A stretch of DNA of 64,000 nucleotides from Brevundimonas sp. A19_0 (GCF_017744255.1 NZ_JAGHQP010000001.1:62001-126000), one strand, 5' to 3'. Shown: positions 27,360 to 35,482, numbered from the stretch's first letter. Made by a program: numbers and translations. The notes: generated by a model not told the origin, from the letters alone.

Positions 27360-28718
27360 TCAGTCGTCCGCCAGAACCAGATCGTCGCCCGGTCCCGCCG
27401 CCGGATCGGGCGCAGCGGCCAGCGGCTGTGGCCGGCCGTTCAGCGCCTCTCTCAGCGCGTCGGCGTCCAGCGCCTTTTCCCAGCGGGCGACGACGACCGT
27501 TGCCACGGCATTGCCGATGAAGTTGGTCAGGGCCCGGCACTCGCTCATGAAGCGGTCGATGCCCAGGATCAGCGCCATGCCGGCGACCGGCACATCGGGC
27601 ACGACCATCAGGGTCGCCGCCAGGGTGATGAAGCCCGCGCCCGTGATCCCGGCCGCGCCCTTGGAACTCAGCATGGCGACCAGCAGCAGGGTGATCTGCT
27701 GGAACAGGGTCAGCTCGATGTTCAGCGCCTGGGCGATGAACAGGGCGGCCAGCGTCATATAGATGTTGGTGCCGTCCAGATTGAACGAATAGCCGGTGGG
27801 CACCACCAGACCGACGACCGAGCGGGCCGCGCCGGCGCGCTCCATCTTGGCGATCAGACTGGGCAGGGCCGCTTCGGAACTGGAGGTGCCGAGCACCAGC
27901 AGCAGTTCTTCCTTCAGATAGCGGATCAGCTTGAAGATCGAGAAGCCGTTGGCGATCCCGACCAGGCCCAGAACCCCCAGCACGAACACCAGAGAGGTCA
28001 GATAGAAGGTCCCGATCAGCGCCGCCAGATTGGCGATCGAGGCAATGCCATAGGCCCCGATGGTGAAGGCAAAGGCCCCGAACGCCCCGATGGGCGCGGC
28101 CTTCATCACAATGGCCACCAGCTTGAACACCGCCAGGCTGACCGTCTCGAACAGGTCGATCACCGGCTGGCCGCGATCCCCGATCAGCGCCAGGGCGATG
28201 CCGAACAGGATGGCGATGAACAGCACCTGCAGGATGCTGCCCGAGGTGAAGGCCCCCATCAGACTGTCGGGAATGATCCCCATCAGGAAGCCGGTAATCG
28301 TGCTCTCGTGGGCGGCCTCGGCGTACTGGGCCACCGCACCGGAATCGAGGGTGGCCGGATCGATGTTCAGCCCGTCCCCTGGCCGGACCACATTGGCGAC
28401 CGTCAGGCCGATGATCAGGGCGAGGGTCGAGAAGACGAAGAAATAGCCGAACGCCTTGGCGGCAACCCGACCGACCCGTCCGATGTCGCGCATACCCGCG
28501 ATGCCCAGCACGATGGTCAGGAAGATCACCGGGGCGATCACCATCTTGACCAGCTTGATGAAGCCGTCGCCGAGGGGCTTCAGGCTCTCGCCGGTCTCCG
28601 GCCAGAAATGGCCGATCAGGGCCCCGAGCGTGATGGCGACCAGCACCTGGAAATACAGGTGCTGCCAGAAGGGGCGACGATGCACGACCGGCGCCGAATC
28701 CTGATCGATCTGGATCAA
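27360..28718 (-). CDS. dctA: C4-dicarboxylate:cation symporter DctA
   Basis: A 452-residue inner-membrane symporter that imports succinate, fumarate and malate with protons or sodium ions. Family motifs are the serine-rich [12 protein letters not shown], the [11 protein letters not shown] helix motif, and eight membrane helices with re-entrant loops. The start is TTG at 28718, supported by GGAGG 7 bases upstream, with no better ATG. First gene of the operon with the receptor and hydrolase, divergent from dctBD. Confidence 0.93.
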   Translation of the reverse strand: MIQIDQDSAPVVHRRPFWQHLYFQVLVAITLGALIGHFWPETGESLKPLGDGFIKLVKMVIAPVIFLTIVLGIAGMRDIGRVGRVAAKAFGYFFVFSTLALIIGLTVANVVRPGDGLNIDPATLDSGAVAQYAEAAHESTITGFLMGIIPDSLMGAFTSGSILQVLFIAILFGIALALIGDRGQPVIDLFETVSLAVFKLVAIVMKAAPIGAFGAFAFTIGAYGIASIANLAALIGTFYLTSLVFVLGVLGLVGIANGFSIFKLIRYLKEELLLVLGTSSSEAALPSLIAKMERAGAARSVVGLVVPTGYSFNLDGTNIYMTLAALFIAQALNIELTLFQQITLLLVAMLSSKGAAGITGAGFITLAATLMVVPDVPVAGMALILGIDRFMSECRALTNFIGNAVATVVVARWEKALDADALREALNGRPQPLAAAPDPAAGPGDDLVLADD

Positions 28719-28789
28719 ACCTCAACCTCCCTCGGCGGATCATTGCCGCCGCTACGCCCGGACCCCGTTGGTCGGGATCACAGGCCGTC

Positions 28790-28819
28790 AGTATCAAAAG
28801 CGATGGACCGCCCCGGCAA
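28790..28819 (-). promoter_or_regulatory. Candidate sigma-70 type promoter for dctA
   Basis: On the minus strand TTGCCG (28819-28814), an 18-bp spacer and GATACT (28795-28790) lie about 70 bp before the dctA start. I found no convincing sigma-54 promoter (GG and GC dinucleotides spaced 10 bp with good flanks) in the interval. Confidence 0.45.
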
Positions 28820-28894
28820 GCGTGACGGGCCGCCGCAATAACGACATGATTTGGCTTGGTTTTCGATAGGCGCTGCTACGACGCGCCGCGATTT

Positions 28895-28945
28895 TGTGCG
28901 AAAACTTGCACACGGGTTGTGGCCATTTGTGCGAAAATCCGCATG
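28895..28945. promoter_or_regulatory. Two DctD-like tandem operator palindromes
   Basis: TGTGCGAAAACTTGCACA at 28895-28912 is an inverted repeat TGTGC-N8-GCACA. TGTGCGAAAATCCGCATG at 28928-28945 is a close second copy. Both share TTTGTGCGAAAA and are centred 33 bp apart, about three helical turns. They resemble the paired DctD sites upstream of rhizobial dctA. They lie about 120 and 153 bp upstream of the predicted dctA start point and directly before dctB. Confidence 0.7.
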
Positions 28946-28953
28946 CTTTGCCC

Positions 28954-30759
28954 ATGCCCCTGTCCCGTCTGTCGGTCGCAAACCAGTGGCGAGTCTTTGC
29001 GCTCGCGTGGGTCGTGCTGGGCGCCGTGGCGGTGGCCGTGGCCGGCTCCATTGCGCGGCTGGATGCGGAGGCGGCGACGCAACGTCAGGCCGCGACCGCC
29101 GCGATCCTGCACGGGGCCGTGCTGAAGAGCGAACTGGAGCGGCAGCAGGCCGTCCCCGCCGTCCTGGCCATGGACCCCGAGCTGCTGGCACTGGTCACCG
29201 CGCCGTCGGCCGAGCGCCGCGACCGGCTGAATCCCAAGCTCGAACAGCTGGCCGGGGAGGTCCGCGCCGCAGCCCTCTATGTGCTCGACGCCGACGGCAC
29301 GGCGCTGGCCGCGAGCAACTGGCGCGAGCCGACCAGCTTCGTCGGATCCAACTATCGCTTTCGCCCCTATTACGGTGAGGCCATGCGCGACGGCGATGCG
29401 GCCTTCTTCGCGCTGGGCACGGTCAGCGGGCGACCGGGCCTCTATCTGGCGCGCCGCATCGACGATGCCGACGGCGCACCCGCCGGCGTGATTGTGGCCA
29501 AGGTCGAGTTCGATGCGCTGGAGGAGACGCGGCGCAGCTCGGGCGAGCCGACCTATGTGACCGACAGGGATGGCGTCGTTCTGATCACCACCACGCCGGA
29601 ATGGCGGTTCCGCACCACCCGCCCGCTCAGCGAAACGCGCCGCCGGCAACTGGCCGAACAGCAGACGATCGGCGAGCCCCTGCAGGACATGCCGTTCGCG
29701 GCCCAGGAGCCTGACCTGATCCGTATCCGGCGCCCCGAGGGCACCCGGCTCTATGCCCACGAAATCGACACCAGCATGGGGCTGGGCTGGACGCTGCACC
29801 TGCTGTGGCCGGCGGATCAGATGATGTCCCGCGCGGTCGGGGCGGCCCGCATCCTCGCCCTTCTGACCGTCGCCCTGCTGGCCGGGCTCAGCGGGATCCT
29901 GCTGCGACGGCGACAACGGGCCCGCAACCGGGCAGCCGAGGAAGAGGCGGCCCGGTCTGAACTGGAGCGTCAGGTCGCCCTGCGCACGGCCGAACTGAGC
30001 GCAGCCAACCAGCGCCTGAACCATGAAATGGAGGAGCGCCAGAATCTGGAGCGCAACCGCCAGATGCTCGAGGAGGAGCTGGTGCAGGCCAACAAGCTGG
30101 CGACCGTGGGCCAGATCGCTGCCGGGGTGGCGCACGAGATCAACCAGCCCCTGGCCGCCATCCGCACCCAGGCCGATACGGCCGGCATCTATGCCGAGCG
30201 GGGCGACGCCTCGGCCGTGCGGCGGTGCCTGGACGCCATCGCCGGCCTGACCGAGAGGGTCGGCACCATCACGGATGAGCTGAGGGCCTTCTCCCGCAAG
30301 ACGCGCTCCGAGGTCGTGGCCGTCGATGTCGAGGACGCCATCGACGGCGCCCTCCTTCTGGTGTCTGCCCGTCTGAAGGAGCGCGGCATCCGGCTGGATC
30401 GATCCGGCCTGACCCCCGGCCTGAAGGTGAAGGCCGAACGCAACCGGCTGGAACAGGTCGTGCTGAACCTGCTTCAGAACGCCGTCGAGGCGCTCGCCGG
30501 GGTACCCTCGCCCGCCATCGCCCTGTCGTCGCGCCGGCAGGGTCGGAAGGTCGTTGTGCGCCTGACCGACAATGGGCCGGGGCTCACCGACGAGGTCCGC
30601 GAGCGCCTGTTCACGCCCTTCGTCACCAGCAAGGCTTCGGGCCTCGGGCTGGGGCTGGTCATCAGCCGGGACATCGTGGCCGGCTTCGGGGGCGATCTGA
30701 CCCACGAACCGGGGGCGTCCGGCACCGTGTTCCAGATCGTGCTGAAGGCCGCCTCATGA
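28954..30759 (+). CDS. dctB: C4-dicarboxylate sensor histidine kinase DctB
   Basis: A 601-residue sensor kinase. I use the ATG at 28954 because the longer frame runs through the operator palindromes. There is a membrane helix near residues 12-32, then a periplasmic double-Cache domain with the NYRFRPYY ligand-loop motif typical of dicarboxylate sensors. A second helix (ILALLTVALLAGLSGILL) and a coiled coil follow. The phosphoacceptor is His394 in GVAHEINQPLAAIRT. The ATPase boxes are LNLLQNAVEAL, DNGPGL and GLGLGL. The start overlaps no Shine-Dalgarno, and its stop overlaps dctD by 4 bp. Confidence 0.9.
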   Translation: MPLSRLSVANQWRVFALAWVVLGAVAVAVAGSIARLDAEAATQRQAATAAILHGAVLKSELERQQAVPAVLAMDPELLALVTAPSAERRDRLNPKLEQLAGEVRAAALYVLDADGTALAASNWREPTSFVGSNYRFRPYYGEAMRDGDAAFFALGTVSGRPGLYLARRIDDADGAPAGVIVAKVEFDALEETRRSSGEPTYVTDRDGVVLITTTPEWRFRTTRPLSETRRRQLAEQQTIGEPLQDMPFAAQEPDLIRIRRPEGTRLYAHEIDTSMGLGWTLHLLWPADQMMSRAVGAARILALLTVALLAGLSGILLRRRQRARNRAAEEEAARSELERQVALRTAELSAANQRLNHEMEERQNLERNRQMLEEELVQANKLATVGQIAAGVAHEINQPLAAIRTQADTAGIYAERGDASAVRRCLDAIAGLTERVGTITDELRAFSRKTRSEVVAVDVEDAIDGALLLVSARLKERGIRLDRSGLTPGLKVKAERNRLEQVVLNLLQNAVEALAGVPSPAIALSSRRQGRKVVVRLTDNGPGLTDEVRERLFTPFVTSKASGLGLGLVISRDIVAGFGGDLTHEPGASGTVFQIVLKAAS

Positions 30760-32093
30760 GCTTCGCCTCCCTGAATGCCGTGGCCCTTGTCGAGGACGAC
30801 GATGCCTTCCGCGCGGCCCTGGCCGAGCGGCTGGAGCTGGCCGGCTTCGAGGTCTCGGCCCACCCCTCGGCCGAGGTGGCGCTGAAGTCCGTAGGGGCGG
30901 GCTTCGAGGGTGTGGTCGTCACCGACCTGCGCATGCCGGGCATGGACGGTCGCCAATTTGCCGACCGGCTGAATGCGCTCGACCCCGATCTGCCGGTGGT
31001 CCTGATCACCGGCCATGGCGATATCGCCGACGCCGTCGAAGCGATGAAGCGGGGGGCCTATGACTTCCTCGCCAAGCCTTTCGCGCCCGAACGGCTGATC
31101 GAAACCCTGCGGCGCGCTCTGGAGAAGCGGGCCCTGATCCTGGACAACCGGCGCCTTGCCACCCTGGCCGCCGAGACGGAGGAGTCGATCCCCCTGAGCG
31201 GCGACAGTCCGGCGATCGTCGCCCTGCGCGGCGCGATCCGCCAGCTGGCCGACGCCGAGGTGGACGTGCTGATCGAGGGCGAGACCGGCTCGGGCAAGGA
31301 GGCGGTGGCGCGGGCGATACACAATGCCGGGCGACGGCGGCCTCGCCCCTTCGTCGCCGTGACCTGCGCCGCCCTGACGGACGCCGGGGTCGAGGCCCAG
31401 CTGATGGGGCAGGATGCCGGCTACGCCGCCGGAATCACGCGGCGGCGCGAAGGCCAGATCGAGCAATCGCATCAGGGCAGCCTGTTCCTCGACGAGATCG
31501 ACCTGGCGCCACGGCTGGCGCAACTGACCCTGCTGCGGGTGCTGGAAGAGCGCGAGGTCCTGCCGCTGGGCGCCACCGAGCCGAGGGCGCTGGACCTGCG
31601 GGTTCTTGCGGCCACCCAGAACGATCCGGGCGAGGCCGTCGCACGCGGAGACCTGCGTGAGGACCTCTATTATCGCCTGAATGTCGTCCAGCTGCGCGTG
31701 CCGCCGCTGCGCGAGCGCGCCGACGACGTCCAGACCCTGTTCGCGCGCTTTCTGTCGCGCGCAGCCGCCCGGATGGGCCGTCCCCTGCCCCCGATCGACC
31801 ACGCCGTGCGGCGGCGCCTGATCGAGCATGACTGGCCCGGAAACCTCCGCGAACTGTCGAACTTTGCCAATCAGGTCGCCGTGGGCCTGACCAACGGGCC
31901 CGGGGCGGACGAGGTCGACGAGGGTCTGGCCCAGCGCGTCGCGCGTTATGAGGCCGAAGTGATCCGCGAGGCGCTGAGCACCCACCAGGGTGACATCCGC
32001 AAGGTCACCGAGGCACTGCACCTTCCGCGCAAGACGCTCTACGACAAGATGGCCCGCCACGGCATCCAGCCCGCCGACCACCGCCCGCGCTGA
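30756..32093 (+). CDS. dctD: Response regulator DctD-like, NtrC family without GAFTGA loop
   Basis: A 445-residue regulator. The receiver domain has Asp57 in VVVTDLRMPG. The AAA+ domain has Walker A GETGSGKE (residues 175-182) and Walker B GSLFLDEI. The Fis-type helix-turn-helix is at the end (QGDIRKVTEALHLPRKTLYDKM). The surface loop that contacts sigma-54, normally GAFTGA, reads AGYAAG at residues 221-226, so sigma-54 activation is doubtful. The first bases overlap dctB. The pair most likely controls the divergent dctA operon through the palindromes between them. Confidence 0.88.
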   Translation: MSFASLNAVALVEDDDAFRAALAERLELAGFEVSAHPSAEVALKSVGAGFEGVVVTDLRMPGMDGRQFADRLNALDPDLPVVLITGHGDIADAVEAMKRGAYDFLAKPFAPERLIETLRRALEKRALILDNRRLATLAAETEESIPLSGDSPAIVALRGAIRQLADAEVDVLIEGETGSGKEAVARAIHNAGRRRPRPFVAVTCAALTDAGVEAQLMGQDAGYAAGITRRREGQIEQSHQGSLFLDEIDLAPRLAQLTLLRVLEEREVLPLGATEPRALDLRVLAATQNDPGEAVARGDLREDLYYRLNVVQLRVPPLRERADDVQTLFARFLSRAAARMGRPLPPIDHAVRRRLIEHDWPGNLRELSNFANQVAVGLTNGPGADEVDEGLAQRVARYEAEVIREALSTHQGDIRKVTEALHLPRKTLYDKMARHGIQPADHRPR

Positions 32094-32112
32094 GGCCCTC
32101 ATTCATTGTCAA

Positions 32113-32158
32113 ATGGTGCGGGTGGTCGGGCTCGAACCGACACTCCTTTCGGAACCGG
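32113..32158. repeat. Duplicated 3' end of tRNA-Leu (attachment-site-like repeat)
   Basis: This 46-bp segment is identical to 32696-32741, the 3' end of the intact tRNA-Leu from one base past its CCA through the T arm and variable loop to the anticodon stem. The copy here has no 5' half and cannot make a tRNA. It is the footprint expected from integration at a tRNA 3' end. Confidence 0.93.
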
Positions 32159-32163
32159 TGCGG

Positions 32164-32646
32164 TCAGGCGCGCTTGCCAGAGGTGGCGAAGATCACGAAC
32201 CGGGATGCGATAAAGGTGGTCATCACGCCAAGGGTCATAAGGACTGTCACGAACCCGCTGCGCCCGGCCCCACAACCGAACGGATCGCCGAACGTCGTGA
32301 CCAGGGGGCCAAAACAGTAGAGGCCGAAGAAGACATAGACTGCCGGAACGATGTAGCGCATGCGCCAGGCCATCGGATCCAGGGCGCGATCAATCCTGTT
32401 CTGGCTGGTCCGGAGGGCATTCGCCAGAACGATGAGCCCGCCTGACCACAGCAGGGTGAGGATCAGATGATGCGCCGCCAGCCCCGTTGCCGGATCGCCC
32501 CGGCAAGCCTGGGCAAAGTGCGAGCCCTTGATAGGCCACGCGGGCGCCAGCGCACCAATGAGCCAGTCAAGGCCGGCATGACCGATGAGCAGGGGAGCCA
32601 GCGCCAGGACCAATGCGATCGCGAGACCAATCAGATAGCGCTGCAT
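32164..32646 (-). CDS. Membrane protein of unknown function carried in the tRNA-Leu cassette
   Basis: A 160-residue protein from the ATG at 32646. The longer frame to 32775 is the antisense of tRNA-Leu and not real. It has about four hydrophobic segments: residues 4-22 (LIGLAIALVLALAPLLIGH), about 57-78, about 93-112 and about 128-152. A short polar loop with two cysteines (SHFAQACRGD) follows the first and a Cys pair (FGDPFGCGAG) precedes the last. The stop falls 5 bp inside the left repeat. I recognise no family. Confidence 0.72.
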   Translation of the reverse strand: MQRYLIGLAIALVLALAPLLIGHAGLDWLIGALAPAWPIKGSHFAQACRGDPATGLAAHHLILTLLWSGGLIVLANALRTSQNRIDRALDPMAWRMRYIVPAVYVFFGLYCFGPLVTTFGDPFGCGAGRSGFVTVLMTLGVMTTFIASRFVIFATSGKRA

Positions 32647-32696
32647 CGTGTCCTTCGACGCGCTCGCAGGCGTGACATCCACGGCCTTGAACAAGA

Positions 32697-32781
32697 TGGT
32701 GCGGGTGGTCGGGCTCGAACCGACACTCCTTTCGGAACCGGATTTTGAGTCCGGCGCGTCTACCAATTCCACCACACCCGC
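32697..32781 (-). tRNA. tRNA-Leu(CAA)
   Basis: An 85-nt class II tRNA on the minus strand with encoded CCA. Acceptor stem GCGGGTG/CACCCGC, anticodon stem CCGGA/TCCGG around CTCAAAA (anticodon CAA), a long variable arm and TTCGAGC in the T loop are all present. Its 3' 46 bp are duplicated 583 bp downstream, which marks it as an integration target that was restored on insertion. Confidence 0.96.
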
Positions 32782-32911
32782 GTGAGGTCCGGCGGATTTA
32801 GCGGATCATTCCGTTCGATGCCACGCCTATTGAGGCCGGTCGGGCAATCATATCCTCTCCGGGGGTCACCTCGAACTCGATGGCGAGGAGCTGGAGAAAA
32901 TCAGGTCCCGC

Positions 32912-33667
32912 TCAGTTGACCTTGTATCGAACGACGAAGTTCAGCGTACGACCGGCGATATCGGGGGTTGCGCCGTCAGCCGCGCGGACCCGGCCCGTGC
33001 GCTGGGCAGCAAGGACGGCGGAGCGGCCGAAACCGCTCCCCACCGGAAACTCGCTCTCGGCAGTGCAATTAATCAGGCGGCCACCGGCGTCCGCTTCGCA
33101 GCGAATGGCCGCAAGGCCGAATGCGGGCGTCCCGCCCGGAAAGCTCACGTCCGGGCGGCGAAGCCACGCCAGGCCCTGGGTTTCGATATCCTCTGGCACC
33201 ACCTCGATCACCGGCAGGTCGGCGATGCCCGTGCCGCACGCCGCGAGTACACGCGCAACGGACGCTTCGGACCGGGGAAGGTCCACCACATAGCGACGCC
33301 ATTGGTCGCCGTCCGGCACCCGGATCGACAGGGGGCCGCCGCGGCTGAGGGCGGCGGCCGAGGATCGTGGCCATACAGAAAAAAGCGTCCCGCTGCCCTC
33401 CTCGGACACCCAGGGCTCCTCGAGCTCCGGCCGGTCCCTGAGCCGTACCCACAGGGTCCGCTCGCCGCTGCCTTCAGGCAGGCCGGACAGGATCAGGCTG
33501 AAGTGCCCGTCCATGCATCTGGCGGCAACGCCGAAACTGTCGAAGGTCACGGCCGCAATGGACAGCTGACGGGCAGAGTCCTCGGCATAGTCCCAGTCGT
33601 CGGCGTCCTGGGCCAGGGCGGGGGCCGCCACCAGCCAAGCTGTCAGGGCGCCGACGATCGCTTTCAT
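32912..33667 (-). CDS. Exported protein with TonB C-terminal-like domain
   Basis: A 251-residue protein with a signal peptide (MKAIVGALTAWLVAAPALAQ). The C-terminal 65 residues (AIRCEADAGGRLINCTAE to NFVVRYKVN) resemble a TonB C-terminal domain, with the usual FGRSAVLAAQ helix. No membrane anchor or Pro-rich linker is present, so it is not a canonical TonB. The N-terminal half has no feature I recognise. The start overlaps the fumarylacetoacetase-like stop by 4 bp, which implies co-translation. Its link to tyrosine breakdown is unclear. Confidence 0.75.
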   Translation of the reverse strand: MKAIVGALTAWLVAAPALAQDADDWDYAEDSARQLSIAAVTFDSFGVAARCMDGHFSLILSGLPEGSGERTLWVRLRDRPELEEPWVSEEGSGTLFSVWPRSSAAALSRGGPLSIRVPDGDQWRRYVVDLPRSEASVARVLAACGTGIADLPVIEVVPEDIETQGLAWLRRPDVSFPGGTPAFGLAAIRCEADAGGRLINCTAESEFPVGSGFGRSAVLAAQRTGRVRAADGATPDIAGRTLNFVVRYKVN

Positions 33668-34674
33668 CCCAGAGGCTCCACGGTCTGTTCGATCGTACCG
33701 AAGATCGAATGATGCTTTTCGTCCAGCATTTCGATGCGAACAGTGTCGCCGTGCTGGAGGAAGGGGGTCTCGGCCTTGCCGCGCAGAATGGTCTCGACCG
33801 TCCGCACCTCGGCGATGCAGGAATAGCCGAGGCCGCCGTCGCTGATCGGCTTGCCCGGGCCGCCGTCGGCGTCACGGTTCGAGACCGTGCCCGAGCCGAT
33901 GATCGAGCCGGCCACCAGCGACCGGGTCTTGGCCAGGTGCGCGATCAGGGTGCCGAAATCGAAGGTCATGTCATCGCCGGCATCGGCCTGGCCGAAGGGT
34001 TTGCCGTTCAGGGTGACGGTCAGGGCGCCCTTCAGCTTGCCGTCCTGCCACCGGTCGCCGAGCGAGTCGGGGGTGACGAACACGGGGGTGAAGGCACTGG
34101 CGGGCTTGGACTGGACGAAGCCGAAGCCCTTGCCCAGTTCGGCCGGGATCAGGTTGCGCAGGGAGACGTCATTGACCAGTCCGACCAGCCGGACATAGCC
34201 GAGGGCCTCCTCGCGGGACACGCCCTGGGGCACGTCACCGGTCACGACCACCACCTCGGCCTCGAGATCGCAGCCCCAGGCCGGGTCGGCCAGCGGAATG
34301 GGGTCGCGGGGGCCGAGGAAGCCGTCGGAGCCGCCCTGGTACATCAGGGGATCGGTCCAGAAGCTCTCGGGCATTTCGGCGCCGCGTGCCTGCCGCACGA
34401 GGGCGACGTGGTTCACATAGGCCGAGCCGTCAGCCCACTGATAGGCACGTGGCAGGGGAGCGGCGGCCTCCCGCTCGTGGAAGCGGCCGCGCGGCACGGC
34501 CTCGTGCTCCAGACTTTCGGCCAGGGCACGCAGGCGCGGTTCGCACCGCTCCCAGTCATCCAGTGCGGCCTGCAGGGTCGGGGCGATCAGGAAGGCGTCG
34601 GTGAACCAGTTCAGGTCTTCCGACACCACGACGAGGCGGCCGTCACGGCCATGTTTCAGCGATGCGAGTTTCAT
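33664..34674 (-). CDS. Fumarylacetoacetate hydrolase family protein
   Basis: A 336-residue protein of the FAH superfamily, probably fumarylacetoacetase of tyrosine degradation (fumarylacetoacetate to fumarate and acetoacetate). Metal-site residues fall in CDLEAEVVVVTGDVP and in VNDVSLRNLIP. Family motifs SKPASAFTPVF and GSIIGSGTVSNRD follow. The length and the N-terminal domain fit the full-length bacterial FAH type. The 4-hydroxyphenylpyruvate dioxygenase gene lies 3.3 kb upstream on the same strand, but homogentisate dioxygenase and maleylacetoacetate isomerase are not in the window. Confidence 0.87.
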   Translation of the reverse strand: MKLASLKHGRDGRLVVVSEDLNWFTDAFLIAPTLQAALDDWERCEPRLRALAESLEHEAVPRGRFHEREAAAPLPRAYQWADGSAYVNHVALVRQARGAEMPESFWTDPLMYQGGSDGFLGPRDPIPLADPAWGCDLEAEVVVVTGDVPQGVSREEALGYVRLVGLVNDVSLRNLIPAELGKGFGFVQSKPASAFTPVFVTPDSLGDRWQDGKLKGALTVTLNGKPFGQADAGDDMTFDFGTLIAHLAKTRSLVAGSIIGSGTVSNRDADGGPGKPISDGGLGYSCIAEVRTVETILRGKAETPFLQHGDTVRIEMLDEKHHSIFGTIEQTVEPLG

Positions 34675-34711
34675 GAGCCACGATTAGGCGGTTTGCGACG
34701 CGAGGAAAACC

Positions 34712-35434
34712 TCAGTCTGCCGACAGCTCGCTGTGGGCGGCGCGCATCTCGCCGATCCGGGCGTCCTTGTCCCGCCACCAGTCGTTCAGGTCCGCGATGG
34801 CGGCGCGGATGGCATGGTCCCGCTCGCGGGGCGACAGCGCGCCTCCCCGAGCATGAGGGGTGTGGCCGCCCCCGCCGTGACCGGTCCCGCTTCGACGCGC
34901 GTCCCGATTGCCGTTGATGACCGTGATCCGGGTGAGAGTGGGCGACGAGGACTCCTCGACGTCGTGGTCATCGTCTGCGTGACCGTCATGGTCATGGTCG
35001 CCATGATCCTCATGCGATTCCGGGCAAGCATGGGCATGCAGCACATGGCGGCGCCCATTCAGCGCGCACTCAAGGCTTTCGAGCCCCGGATTGAGGCCTT
35101 TTGCGATCGAAAGGGTCGCGCCCAGCCGCTTGTGAATGACGCGCTGGACCTCCTCGGCCTTGCCCACGAGGGAGCCCCCGTCTGCCTTCATCGCCGCTTT
35201 GAGCGCATCATCGATGGCTTTCCAGATGCTGTCGGCCGCATCGGGGTCGCGACGGGTCTGGCCGTTGCGGAGCATCCAGCCGAGGAAGAACAGCAGTGCC
35301 CCGAGCGCGACCAGCAGCGCGAGGAACAGCGGGTCCAGCCCCAGGAACACGGGCGGATCGACGGGCTCGAAGACCCCTCCCCCCTGAAAGTCGCTCGCAT
35401 AGACAGCCACGGTCGCCTCCTCAGTCCGGGCCAT
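34712..35434 (-). CDS. Membrane protein with His/Asp-rich linker
   Basis: A 240-residue protein with one membrane segment (residues about 33-55, PLFLALLVALGALLFFLGWM). A charged region follows, then a metal-binding-like stretch at residues 130-158 made mostly of His, Asp and Glu (HEDHGDHDHDGH and HADDDHD). The C-terminal part (RERDHAIRAAIADLNDWWRDKDARIGE) looks helical. The His cluster suggests zinc, nickel or cobalt binding. No transporter fold is present. It stands apart from its neighbours by 37 and 48 bp gaps. Function is unknown. Confidence 0.75.
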   Translation of the reverse strand: MARTEEATVAVYASDFQGGGVFEPVDPPVFLGLDPLFLALLVALGALLFFLGWMLRNGQTRRDPDAADSIWKAIDDALKAAMKADGGSLVGKAEEVQRVIHKRLGATLSIAKGLNPGLESLECALNGRRHVLHAHACPESHEDHGDHDHDGHADDDHDVEESSSPTLTRITVINGNRDARRSGTGHGGGGHTPHARGGALSPRERDHAIRAAIADLNDWWRDKDARIGEMRAAHSELSAD

Positions 35435-35482
35435 GATGGCAGGGTCAGCCCGGTTGGCAACGGGAAAGGTTAACGACGGGGA

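Larger units (their letters stand above)
32113..32695. mobile_element. 583-bp tRNA-targeted cassette carrying one gene
   Basis: The unit between the two 46-bp repeats contains a single membrane-protein gene and no integrase. Its GC content, about 62 percent by manual count over several lines, is below that of neighbouring dctD. It is either a remnant of a larger island after internal deletion or a minimal element mobilised in trans. Confidence 0.7.

Noticed and set aside
28705-28718. FNR-box-like TCGATCTGGATCAA over the dctA start codon
   Set aside because: It differs by one base from the perfect cyd box but lies on the translation start, downstream of the candidate promoter, and is part of the coding sequence. 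Probably chance.
28741-28770. Sigma-54-like GG-N10-GC on the minus strand upstream of dctA
   Set aside because: Only the dinucleotides fit; the flanking consensus bases (TGGCAC and TTGC) are mostly absent.
28894-28953. Upstream extension of dctB by 20 codons
   Set aside because: These codons are made of the two operator palindromes, and the encoded residues are unlike DctB N-termini. The ATG at 28954 directly precedes the membrane helix.
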